This document shows, in pieces, positions 22,969 through 31,834 of a DNA stretch of 64,000 nucleotides (its first letter is position 1; the number at the start of each line of letters is the position of its first letter). Source of the DNA: VXNE01 sp965200505 (GTDB lineage: Bacteria; Pseudomonadota; Gammaproteobacteria; Pseudomonadales; Azotimanducaceae); contig OZ241343.1 in NCBI GenBank assembly GCA_965200505.1, forward strand, positions 1,550,001 through 1,614,000, in the 5' to 3' direction. A program made the translations under genes and the position numbers. The notes below the pieces were generated by a model. The model made no database searches, was not told the DNA's origin, and saw only the letters and a program-made list of their open reading frames with translations.

Positions 22969-25900
22969 TCACTGCTCCGCCGGCGGCTGATTGCCGACGC
23001 GCTCGAAGATCAGGATGTCGCCTTCGGAATAGACATAGGCGTGTCGCCCGTCTGGGCTGTTCGCCAGCGCTTGGCTCTTGAACTCGGGTATGTAGTTGTT
23101 GAAGCGATCCGCTTGCCAGTTGGCCACATAGTCCGTGGCCTCGAGCGTGGGGGCGTCTCCCTCGTCACTGGCGCGGATGGCCGCGCTGAACGCGGAATTG
23201 CGACAGAACGCATCAAAGGCCGCCGAGCCATCCCTTGCCGCGATGAAGCGGCAGTCTCCGCGGATGTCGCGCCAAGTTGCATTGCCCACCGCGGCAAGGG
23301 TGTTGAGGCGTCGTGGGGTGCCCGAGCCGGCCGAGAGTTTGTAGGCTTCCGCGGGGCCATGTAGGGCGAGCGCCATCAGGTAGGCGTCGTCATCGCTGAT
23401 GGCGATTGTAGGGACATATGTGTCCGTGCTGACCTCGCCGGCCGCAGTCAGGCGGCCCGTATCCGGGTCGCGAGTGAAGACCTGCAACGAACGGCCGTTC
23501 GTGGCATAAACCGCTGTGCCAGCCCGGCTCGCCACCGCATGCTCGAACCCGTCGATTGCCACGCTCTGCACGGCTGTCAGCCCGGTTTCGCCAATGGCAT
23601 ATACGTCGATGCCAGGCAAACGCCCGTGGTACAGGAATGTACCCGTCGGGTCCAGGAACGCCGCACGAGCGTCGCCACAGGGAAGCTCTTGGCCGTCAAT
23701 GCGCTCCAGTACACCTTCGTCCACCAGCGTCCGACGGGCTTCGTCGCCGGGCATGAGCTGCCGCAGACCGCAATCGACAAGTGCGTACAACTTGCTTCTC
23801 CCACGATCCCACAACAGCGCCTTGGGTTCCTTCATGTTCACGATACGGGACCGCCCGAGCCTTCCGCTCGCAGGGTCTCGCCTGAGAAAATGCACACCTT
23901 CGGATGTGGCCACATAGAGCACGGTGCCGCGATCCTCGAACGTCGCGGCCGGCGTCGCATCCGTTCCCGGTGCGCCCAAGCCAAGCGCGGACGCTCGCTG
24001 CCGGCCGACGTAGCGGAGCCAAGTCGGGGCGTCCGTCTCTTCCCAACTCAGCGTCGATTCGGCGTCGTCGCGCTCGCCACGCTGTCCCACGCGAATTATG
24101 TAGCGTTGCTCGGGGGCGGCGTCGAATATAGCGACAGCCGCGTCATCCGCGCCCGGCGCTTGCCAATCACCATGGCTTCGCGCCACGAGCTCCAAGCCAT
24201 CGAGTCCTGCACCCCGGACGCGATAGACCGCTACGGTTGCTGAGGTGGTGCCGTCCAACCAAAACCGGTGCCAACCGGCCTTTGCTGGCGTGAACGACCA
24301 CCACAGCGAAGAGCCCCCCAGAACGCCGTTGCGCTCGCCGGGGTCGAGTGTGCCGAGCCGATTGGCAAACGTCGTCGAACCGCTGCTGCCCTCAATGGCG
24401 ATCGCTTGCGCCAGAGCGTCGTTGGCTGGCATCTCGCCCCAGTGCAGGGTCGCAGAACCGGACCATCGGAACGCCGCGTCGTCGCCGGCGTGGAATCCCA
24501 CCGAAATCCAATAGCGCTGGTTGCCGACAGCATCGAACGCGAACTCGGTGCCCGTCACCCCCGGGCCCGTGCTGGCAAGCAGTTCCAAGGTCGCCAGCGA
24601 AGGGGTGGCCTCGGCGTCGGCCGGTGCGAAGACGGCGACCTTGAACTCGGTCTGCCGAGTGTCGGAAAGGTACCAGGTGAATCGGCCGTTCAACGGTGCC
24701 GTCCAAACCCACCAGCGCGTCCTCACGCCGGTTTGCGGGGGCTCGTCGGGTTCCACGCTATCGCCGGCAGAAACCCGCTCGGAACCGGTTGCGCCTTCGA
24801 TTTCGGTGGCATTGGCGAAGTCGTCCACATCCCCGTGGCGCTCGTACTTCTCCCAGCTCAGTTCAAAAGCTCGTTCCCTTTCGAAGGCGTCTCGCGCCGC
24901 AACGGCAATGCGGTACTCCGTGCCAGCCTGTACGCGTAGCCTACAGTTGTTGACCCACAGAATCCCGGAAACAAGCCGCAACGCCGCAATATGATCGCCC
25001 GTGAAGACCAGCACTCTAGAGTTCGAATCATCCGATAGGAACCACCATGCGCCGTCTTCCGGTGCGATCCAGCGATACCAAACCGTGGCCGCCCCAGTGC
25101 CGACCTGCTCTCCAGGTTCCAGCGTAGCACCACTGTTATCGCCGGCGATTCGGCCTTCTGCATCCAGCAGTTCGACTGCAGCGTTGAAGTCGTCATTGGC
25201 AGGACGTGGCCCTTGCGACCAGCGTAGTGTCTGCGCCGGCCCACAGGGGCTCTGGGTGTCGCAACTGACGCGCACACTATACGTCTGGCCCGCCTCGGCG
25301 AAGAACGAGGCGTTCCAATCACCAGCTACTAGCTGAGTCAACGAGGCCAAGCTGTCGCCTTGGAACACATCGACATGCGCCCCCGATGTGCCGAAGTTCA
25401 CGGCCCCCGGTGCCGGCGCGGTCCACTGGTACCAGACAGAGCCAGCAGGGGACTGACCAATTCCCTTCGTTGCGGGTTCGCTTGACTCGAAAGTGGCGGC
25501 TAGCAAGTCGGCATCAACGTTTCCGCTAATGCCGTCGAGCACCGCGGCGTCGGCGAAATGGTCGTTCTCCGGTGGCACCACCTGGGGCGGTGGTTGCGTA
25601 TCGGGATCGGCGGTGGAGGCGAATGCAACCGAGGCCAAGGCCGGGTTCGCGTTCCGGGCGCTGGCTGTGAAATACAGCCGTGCGGCAGGCTCGGTGCCCA
25701 GATCCACATCGAACTCGATGCGCTGCCGTTCTCCCACGCCCACTTCCCCGACTATGGCGTATTCGTTGTTCCATATCCGCGACTCTTGTTCGACGCCGTC
25801 TTCCCCCTTCACCGGCAGCACATGGACGGTCGGCGTACATTCGTTCCCACTCTCTGTGCGGCAGCCGTAAGCGAAAACTTCCACTCCAGCCGCCACATAG

Positions 25901-28296
25901 GCATCCACCGATAGTGTGAGCGCGACGCGGTATTGCTGATCGGCAGTGCGGCGACGCTCGTCCACGGCGAGGCGAAGATTCGGCGTGGAGGCGCCGCGGA
26001 TGATCATCCACGCCAGCCCCGCACGGGGGGGCGCGGTGTACACGCGCCGCGGCACTACGTGGGCTCGGTAGGTGCCAGGTGCTGGGTTCTTGACGATGAT
26101 CCACTCGACGTTGTCGCGACGGGAAGTGGATGAGTACTCGCCACAGGCGGCCGTGTGGCAGTCCGCACCCTGATCCAGCCAGAGGTCGAGGTCGTTCAAC
26201 ACGGCGTTGCCGATCGTGTCGGCGGGCGGTTCGTCCCATGCCAAGACGAGATCCAAGCGGCTGGCACCTTCAGGCACCACGATGTCTTGGTAGCCGTACC
26301 TGCCCGCTGTCATCGTCGAAACCGCGGCACCATTCTCCCAACCGTCCGCTCGCTTGCGCTGCAGCACGCTGGTGCGCGCCGACGCCTTGCCGAGGCCAAA
26401 TTGCGCCTGCAATACGCCCGGCCCTTCGCTGTTGTCCGCAGGGAAGGCACCACTGGCATCGAGCCATGCATCCGGCTTGATGGCGCTGGCCATCAGCCGC
26501 GCCCGGGTCAGCGCCGGCTGCTCGCGGTAGCCTGCAACGGCGTCCAGCAGGAGCGCGGCGACGCCGGCGACGGAGGGCGACGCCATGCTCGTGCCACTGA
26601 ACGCGTTGTAGCCTCCGCGACTTCCCTGGCCTCGCGCCGAATAGACCAAGTAGCCAGTCGCGACGAGCAGCGGTGCCAGACGGCCGTCGAAAGTAGGCCC
26701 CCAGCTACTGAACCCGGCCAGTTCGCCGTTGTCGTACACAGCACCCACTGGCAACGAGTTCTTCGCCGCACCGTAGTTTGAGAAACCGCTGATGCCGGCA
26801 TTTGAGTTTGCGACGACGTAGAGCTGCCGATGCCCCCAAACCACGGCGTCCAGTTTGCGTTCGCTGGTTGTGCGGCCCTGCCATCTTCTGCTGGTACCCG
26901 AAAGGCTCATGTTGACGACCAGCGGCTTTGCAGCCACAGCGTCATTGCCACACGCCGAAGCGCCGGCGAGATAGTCCATGCCCCGGGAGATCTCGGTGAA
27001 GAATCCAAAGCCGCCACGGCTTAGCACTTTTGCAAAGCGTATGTGTGCCACCCCAGGGGCCATGCCGGCATACCGCGACTTGGCGAAGCCGTTGCCGGCG
27101 ATGGTGCCGGTGACGTGTGTGCCGTGGCCGTTCTGATCGACCCACAAGTCCGCATCTTCCGCTCTGTGTTCGTAGGAAACGAAGTTCGCACCACAGATGC
27201 TCGACCGATGGGTGGCGATGTCTAGATGGTTGACGTTGAGGCCGGTATCCATCACGCCGATGGGAACGTTGCTGCCGGTGGTGCCGCGGAAAAGACCCGG
27301 CGAGTTGCCGTGGGAGCGCACCGCATCCGCCCCCATGGCCGGCACCGCGGTGTCGTGGCTGGCCTGAAACATTTCCATCGGCTCGATGGCCAGCACGAAG
27401 TCGGCTTGCAGAGCCGCATCAAGGGCGGCGGCATCGACATTGGCCGTGTAGGCGCGGATGTCCGCATCGAAACGTCCGACCTCAACGCCGTGTGCCTGCA
27501 ACGCTCGTCGCCAACGACCGTCCCGATCGTGCGCCATCAGCGTGATCAGCACGGGCAGCTGGCGGGATGGAGCGGCATGGACCTCCGCCCTGAACGTCTC
27601 GTGGGCCTTGCGTTCGGGCGGCACGATGCCCAGGCCCGACACGCTCGGCAACGCCGTGGCGGCGGCGAGGCTGGCTTCGTTCGCTGGCAAGCGGACGCGC
27701 AGCAATCGCCCCGCCGCACCCAGAACGTCGAATCCAAGCGGCGCCACAGCGTTACGCGCGTCTTGCGCTTGGGCGCCATCGGCGAGGCGCAGCCAGCCAA
27801 ACACCCAGTCGCGTTCCATCTGCCGCGCCAGCTCCGCGATGGTCGCCAACGGGGCACCGCTCGCATCGCCATCGCCAAAGAGCCAGCCTAAGCCTGGGGT
27901 TTGGTCTTGGATGGGCTCGGTGCCGTCGGTGCCGTCAGGTGTTGCCCGGTAGCTAGCCAACGCCATTTTCGTCGGCGCAGCAGTGAAGGAATAGCCATCC
28001 GGCGCTGCTGGCACCGGGGCGGCGAACCACTCGGCCGAATCGGACTGAGGAGCGGTGACAATCGGCGCAGCTTGAACCGTCGCCTCGCGCACATCGCCTC
28101 GTGCGTCTGCCGCGATCTGGCGGCGGATCTCTTCCATGCGAGAGACATGCCCTTCGCCCACCCCGGTTGGGCGATCTCCCGAGAGCTTGGGCGATGGCGT
28201 GGGAGCGGCGGCCCGGTCGTCTATCACGACAAGCGCTATTGCCGCCGCGCCGAGCACAGCGACCACTGCCAGCACACGCAAAGCGGCGGTGTTCAT
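22969..28296 (-). CDS. Giant secreted subtilase (S8) with four repeat modules and a beta-propeller
   Basis: A 1775-residue predicted exported protease. An N-terminal hydrophobic segment (LRVLAVVAVLGAAAIALVVI, about 6-25) acts as signal or anchor, then a long prodomain-like region. The S8 triad is intact: Asp near 350 (IGVMDTGLN), His near 391 (NGHGTHVTGT), oxyanion Asn near 497 and Ser near 570 (GTSMASPSVAG). Residues about 660-780 look like a P-domain-type beta sandwich. Four modules of about 120-130 residues follow (about 910-1030, 1033-1150, 1155-1287, 1290-1420), most starting near ND.FA.A and sharing W..WTAP or W..F.P cores. The last 350 residues resemble a lactonase-type propeller (FTRDPDTGRL). 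ATG 28296 has AGGTGG upstream. The substrate is unknown. Confidence 0.88.
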   Translation of the reverse strand: MNTAALRVLAVVAVLGAAAIALVVIDDRAAAPTPSPKLSGDRPTGVGEGHVSRMEEIRRQIAADARGDVREATVQAAPIVTAPQSDSAEWFAAPVPAAPDGYSFTAAPTKMALASYRATPDGTDGTEPIQDQTPGLGWLFGDGDASGAPLATIAELARQMERDWVFGWLRLADGAQAQDARNAVAPLGFDVLGAAGRLLRVRLPANEASLAAATALPSVSGLGIVPPERKAHETFRAEVHAAPSRQLPVLITLMAHDRDGRWRRALQAHGVEVGRFDADIRAYTANVDAAALDAALQADFVLAIEPMEMFQASHDTAVPAMGADAVRSHGNSPGLFRGTTGSNVPIGVMDTGLNVNHLDIATHRSSICGANFVSYEHRAEDADLWVDQNGHGTHVTGTIAGNGFAKSRYAGMAPGVAHIRFAKVLSRGGFGFFTEISRGMDYLAGASACGNDAVAAKPLVVNMSLSGTSRRWQGRTTSERKLDAVVWGHRQLYVVANSNAGISGFSNYGAAKNSLPVGAVYDNGELAGFSSWGPTFDGRLAPLLVATGYLVYSARGQGSRGGYNAFSGTSMASPSVAGVAALLLDAVAGYREQPALTRARLMASAIKPDAWLDASGAFPADNSEGPGVLQAQFGLGKASARTSVLQRKRADGWENGAAVSTMTAGRYGYQDIVVPEGASRLDLVLAWDEPPADTIGNAVLNDLDLWLDQGADCHTAACGEYSSTSRRDNVEWIIVKNPAPGTYRAHVVPRRVYTAPPRAGLAWMIIRGASTPNLRLAVDERRRTADQQYRVALTLSVDAYVAAGVEVFAYGCRTESGNECTPTVHVLPVKGEDGVEQESRIWNNEYAIVGEVGVGERQRIEFDVDLGTEPAARLYFTASARNANPALASVAFASTADPDTQPPPQVVPPENDHFADAAVLDGISGNVDADLLAATFESSEPATKGIGQSPAGSVWYQWTAPAPGAVNFGTSGAHVDVFQGDSLASLTQLVAGDWNASFFAEAGQTYSVRVSCDTQSPCGPAQTLRWSQGPRPANDDFNAAVELLDAEGRIAGDNSGATLEPGEQVGTGAATVWYRWIAPEDGAWWFLSDDSNSRVLVFTGDHIAALRLVSGILWVNNCRLRVQAGTEYRIAVAARDAFERERAFELSWEKYERHGDVDDFANATEIEGATGSERVSAGDSVEPDEPPQTGVRTRWWVWTAPLNGRFTWYLSDTRQTEFKVAVFAPADAEATPSLATLELLASTGPGVTGTEFAFDAVGNQRYWISVGFHAGDDAAFRWSGSATLHWGEMPANDALAQAIAIEGSSGSTTFANRLGTLDPGERNGVLGGSSLWWSFTPAKAGWHRFWLDGTTSATVAVYRVRGAGLDGLELVARSHGDWQAPGADDAAVAIFDAAPEQRYIIRVGQRGERDDAESTLSWEETDAPTWLRYVGRQRASALGLGAPGTDATPAATFEDRGTVLYVATSEGVHFLRRDPASGRLGRSRIVNMKEPKALLWDRGRSKLYALVDCGLRQLMPGDEARRTLVDEGVLERIDGQELPCGDARAAFLDPTGTFLYHGRLPGIDVYAIGETGLTAVQSVAIDGFEHAVASRAGTAVYATNGRSLQVFTRDPDTGRLTAAGEVSTDTYVPTIAISDDDAYLMALALHGPAEAYKLSAGSGTPRRLNTLAAVGNATWRDIRGDCRFIAARDGSAAFDAFCRNSAFSAAIRASDEGDAPTLEATDYVANWQADRFNNYIPEFKSQALANSPDGRHAYVYSEGDILIFERVGNQPPAEQ

Positions 28297-28568
28297 CTTG
28301 CCCACCTAACGCCTAGGCTCGCGATCTAGCTAACCGCAGCCGTGGCCTCGCAAGTCCTCATGCATCGCATGGTAACAGGTGCAATCGCGCAATGGCCTTG
28401 TCCCCTGCCGCTGGCTTCCGGCGTGTGCCAAACGGCTACCCGGCCCGACTTGAGCGCCGGCCCACAAGCCGCGGGGCAACCGGCGCACAGTCCTTGGGGC
28501 TTGAACGCCTACTCCAGGGCGGCGCGTCCAGCATACGATGCGAGACGACTGGCTGGGGCGGACACCTG
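28297..28568. other. Divergent spacer between the subtilase gene and pilT
   Basis: A 272-bp region between two divergent genes. It must hold both promoters, but I see no -35/-10 pair with proper spacing. TTGAAC (28501) and TACGAT (28534) in the pilT direction are 27 bases apart, which is too far. No gene, terminator or clear repeat was seen. Confidence 0.6.
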
Positions 28569-29585
28569 ATGCGCATTGCGGAGTTCTTGGATTTGAGCGT
28601 GGAGGCCGGCGCCTCTGATTTGCATGTTTCCGCCGGCGAGCCGCCGCGCTTGCGGGTGGATGGCGAGCTCAAGCCCATTGGCGCCACGCCGCTCACCACC
28701 GCGGAAGCGACGCAACTGGTGACGGATACGATGGACGCCGCCCAACGAGCCGCGTTCGAGCAATTCCACGAAGCGGACTACGCCTGCGCCGCCGCCAGCG
28801 GCCGCTTCCGCGTCAACGCCTTTCACCACCAGCGCGGTGCCGCGGCGGCCTTCCGCGCCATCCCGACGCGGGTGCCAAGCCTAGGCGAGCTCGGCTTGGG
28901 GCCTGTGTTCGAGCAGATCGCCCAAGCGCCGCACGGCCTGGTGCTGGTGACCGGCGCCACCGGCAGCGGCAAGAGCACCACCGTGGCGGCCCTCATCGAC
29001 TTCATCAACGGCAGCCGCCGCCAACACATCCTCACCATCGAGGATCCCATCGAGTTCGTGCATGAGAGCCGCCACTGCCTCGTCAGCCAACGCGAAGTGC
29101 ATAGACACACCGCGAGCTTCGGCGCGGCGCTGCGGGCGGCGCTGCGCGAAGACCCGGACGTCATCCTAGTCGGCGAGATGCGAGACCCGGAGACCATCCG
29201 TCTCGCCTTGACCGCCGCCGAGACCGGGCATTTGGTGTTCGCCACCCTGCACACGCCATCGGCGCCGAACACCATCGCCCGCATCGTCGATGCCTTTCCC
29301 GCGGATGAACAGCAGGCCGTGCGGGTGGCGGTGTCCGAATCCCTGCAGGCGGTGGTTGCGCAGAGGCTCCTGCCCCGCCGCGGTGGTGGCCGGGTGGCCG
29401 CCCATGAGGTGATGATCGTCACCCCCGCCATCAGGAACCTCATCCGCGAGGACCAGCCGGCGCAGATGGCGTCCGCGATTCAGACCGGCGCCGCGTTCGG
29501 CATGCAAACTCTGGAGCAGTGCCGGCGCGAGCTTGCCCGCCGTGGCCTCATCGCCCCAAACCCACCCAGCGCCGTTGGCGCTTAG
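28569..29585 (+). CDS. pilT: Type IV pilus retraction ATPase PilT
   Basis: A 338-residue hexameric secretion ATPase that depolymerises type IV pili for twitching. Motifs in order are the N-terminal ASDLHVSAGEPPRLRVDG, Walker A TGATGSGKSTT (near 130), the Asp box (LTIEDPIEFVH), Walker B DPDVILVGEMRDPETI, the His box TGHLVFATLHT, and the PilT-specific C-terminal AIRNLIRED. ATG 28569 gives the family start; the frame continues upstream without similarity. No pilU follows, unlike in Pseudomonas. It converges on parC, and the two genes overlap by 4 bases at their 3' ends. Confidence 0.95.
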   Translation: MRIAEFLDLSVEAGASDLHVSAGEPPRLRVDGELKPIGATPLTTAEATQLVTDTMDAAQRAAFEQFHEADYACAAASGRFRVNAFHHQRGAAAAFRAIPTRVPSLGELGLGPVFEQIAQAPHGLVLVTGATGSGKSTTVAALIDFINGSRRQHILTIEDPIEFVHESRHCLVSQREVHRHTASFGAALRAALREDPDVILVGEMRDPETIRLALTAAETGHLVFATLHTPSAPNTIARIVDAFPADEQQAVRVAVSESLQAVVAQRLLPRRGGGRVAAHEVMIVTPAIRNLIREDQPAQMASAIQTGAAFGMQTLEQCRRELARRGLIAPNPPSAVGA

Positions 29586-31834
29586 CTCTCCGGCGCTTGC
29601 GCCTCCAGCGCGTCCACACGTTGAAAGCCACGCGGCAATTTGCGCCCCCGCCGGCCGCGTTCGCCGAGGTACGCCTCCAAATCCCGGCGCCGCAAGGCGA
29701 GATGTCGGGCACCGGCGCGAACGATCAGGCGGTCTTGCTCGCCGAGCGCCACAGCCCCGACCACACATTCACCCTCCTGGGCGGCGTTGCGCGGGATGTT
29801 GATGAGTTTGTTGCCCTTGCCGCGCGCCAGTTCCGGCACCTGCGACACCGGCAACACGAGCAGTTGGCCGCGGTTCGTCGCCAGCGCCACCCACTCCTTG
29901 CCGGCCACTGGCGTCAACACCAACGCCTCGCTGCCGGCCGGCACCCGCAGCACCGCCTTGCCGGCGCGGCCCCGGCTCACCATGCCACCGAGCGGCGTCA
30001 CGAAGCCATAGCCGACGCTGGACGCGACCAGCACCCGAACGTCGGCGCCGCCCATCGCCACCGCCACGAAGCGGGCGCCTTCGGGCGGATTGAGCCGGCC
30101 GGTCAGTGGTTCGCCCTGGCCGCGGGACGAAGGCAGCGAGTGCGCCGCCACACTGTACGCACGGCCGGTGGAATCGAGGAACAGCAGCAGGTCGCCAGTG
30201 CGGCCCCGCGCGTAAGCGCCGAAGCCATCCCCGGCCCGGTATGACACGCTCTCCGGGTCCACATCGTGCAGCTTGGCTGAGCGCACCCAACCCTTCTCGG
30301 ACAGGATCACCGTCACCGGCTCGTTGGCGTTGAGCTCCTCCTCGGCAAAGGCCCGCGCTTGGGTTGCGTCTTGAAGCTCCGAGCGCCGTGGGTCCCCGTA
30401 TTTCTCGGCATCCTCGGCCAGCTCGCGCTTGATGAGCGTCTTCATCCGCGCGCTGGAGTTGAGTGTGCGGGTGAGCTCTTCGGATTCCTCGCGCAACGCC
30501 GCCTGCTCGTCCTTGAGCTTGCCCTCCTCCAAGCGGGCGAGTTGGCGCAAGCGCAGATCCAAGATGGCACCGGCCTGTTCGTTGGTGAGGCCGAAACGCG
30601 CCATGAGCCGCGCCAAGGCGTCCTCTTCCTCGCGGATGATGCGGATCACTTCGTCAAGGTGCAGGTAGGCGGTGAGCAGGCCATCCACCAAGTGCAGACG
30701 GCGGGCGATGCGTTCCAGCCGGTATTCGACGCGCCGCCGCACGGTTTCGCGGCGAAACTTGAGCCACTCGCCGAGCAGCGCCTTCAAACCATGCGTCTTG
30801 GGCTTGCCGTCCAAGCCGATGACGTTGAAGTTGACGCGGTAGCTCTTCTCCAAGTCTGTGGTGGCGAACAGATGGCTCATCAGGCGCTCGACATCGACTC
30901 GGTTGGAGCGGGGCACGAGCACCAGCCGGGTCGGGTTCTCGTGGTCGGACTCGTCCCGCAAATCCGTCAGCATGGGTAGCTTGCGCGCCTGCATCTGCTG
31001 CGCAATTTGCTCCAACACCTTCGCCGGCGATGCCTGATAGGGCAACGCGGTGATGACGATTTCGCCGCCCTCGACGACATGGCGCGCGCGGGTGCGCACC
31101 GAGCCGCGGCCGGTCTCGTAGCTGCTCAGCAGCTCGTCGGCCGGCGTGACGATGAGCGCCTCGGTGGGGAAATCCGGCGCACGGATGTGTTCCATCAGGT
31201 CGGCGGTTGTCGCCTTGGGCTCATCCAACAGGCGGATGCAGGCGCTCGCCACCTCCCTCAAGTTGTGCGGCAGCACGTCCGTCGCCATACCGACGGCGAT
31301 GCCGGTGCTGCCGTTCAAGAGCACCATCGGCAGGCGCGCCGGCAACACCGCCGGCTCCTTGAGCGTGCCGTCGAAGTTCGGCGCGAAATCGACCGTGCCC
31401 TGGCCGAGCTCCGCCAGCAGCAGCTCGGCGTGGCGCATGAGCCGCGCTTCGGTGTAGCGCATCGCCGCGAAGGACTTGGGATCGTCCGGGGCGCCCCAGT
31501 TGCCTTGGCCGTCCACCAACGGATAGCGGAAAGAGAACGGCTGCGCCATCAACACCATCGCCTCGTAGCACGCGGCGTCGCCGTGGGGGTGGAACTTGCC
31601 CAGCACGTCGCCGATGGCACGGGCGGATTTGGCGAACTTCGCCGCGGCGCCGAGGCCGAGTTCCGACATGGCGTAGATGATGCGCCGCTGCACCGGTTTC
31701 AGGCCGTCGCCGATGTGGGGCAAGGCTCGGTCGTTGATGACGTACATCGAGTAGTCGAGGTACGCCCGTTCCGTGTAGGCCCACAGCGGCAGCGTCTCCA
31801 CGCCGTTGCCGGTGGCCGTGCCTGTCTCGCTCAT
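29582..31834 (-). CDS. parC: DNA topoisomerase IV subunit A
   Basis: A 750-residue ParC, the DNA-cleaving subunit of topoisomerase IV, which decatenates daughter chromosomes. The catalytic Tyr is near 127 (AAMRYTEARL); the helix-turn-helix region has KFHPHGDAACYEAM. The C-terminal beta-pinwheel (about 500-750) is degenerate in repeats as in other ParC proteins. At the position matching E. coli Ser80 the residue is Ala87, while the Glu84 equivalent (E91) is kept; that serine is the main quinolone contact, so binding may be altered. The start overlaps the parE stop by 4 bases (ATGA). Confidence 0.96.
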   Translation of the reverse strand: MSETGTATGNGVETLPLWAYTERAYLDYSMYVINDRALPHIGDGLKPVQRRIIYAMSELGLGAAAKFAKSARAIGDVLGKFHPHGDAACYEAMVLMAQPFSFRYPLVDGQGNWGAPDDPKSFAAMRYTEARLMRHAELLLAELGQGTVDFAPNFDGTLKEPAVLPARLPMVLLNGSTGIAVGMATDVLPHNLREVASACIRLLDEPKATTADLMEHIRAPDFPTEALIVTPADELLSSYETGRGSVRTRARHVVEGGEIVITALPYQASPAKVLEQIAQQMQARKLPMLTDLRDESDHENPTRLVLVPRSNRVDVERLMSHLFATTDLEKSYRVNFNVIGLDGKPKTHGLKALLGEWLKFRRETVRRRVEYRLERIARRLHLVDGLLTAYLHLDEVIRIIREEEDALARLMARFGLTNEQAGAILDLRLRQLARLEEGKLKDEQAALREESEELTRTLNSSARMKTLIKRELAEDAEKYGDPRRSELQDATQARAFAEEELNANEPVTVILSEKGWVRSAKLHDVDPESVSYRAGDGFGAYARGRTGDLLLFLDSTGRAYSVAAHSLPSSRGQGEPLTGRLNPPEGARFVAVAMGGADVRVLVASSVGYGFVTPLGGMVSRGRAGKAVLRVPAGSEALVLTPVAGKEWVALATNRGQLLVLPVSQVPELARGKGNKLINIPRNAAQEGECVVGAVALGEQDRLIVRAGARHLALRRRDLEAYLGERGRRGRKLPRGFQRVDALEAQAPES

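Noticed and set aside
22956..22976. Hairpin AGCAGTG-N7-CACTGCT at the subtilase stop as a terminator
   Set aside because: Only a 7-bp stem, and no T-run follows on the minus strand. It also includes the stop codon, so it may be chance.
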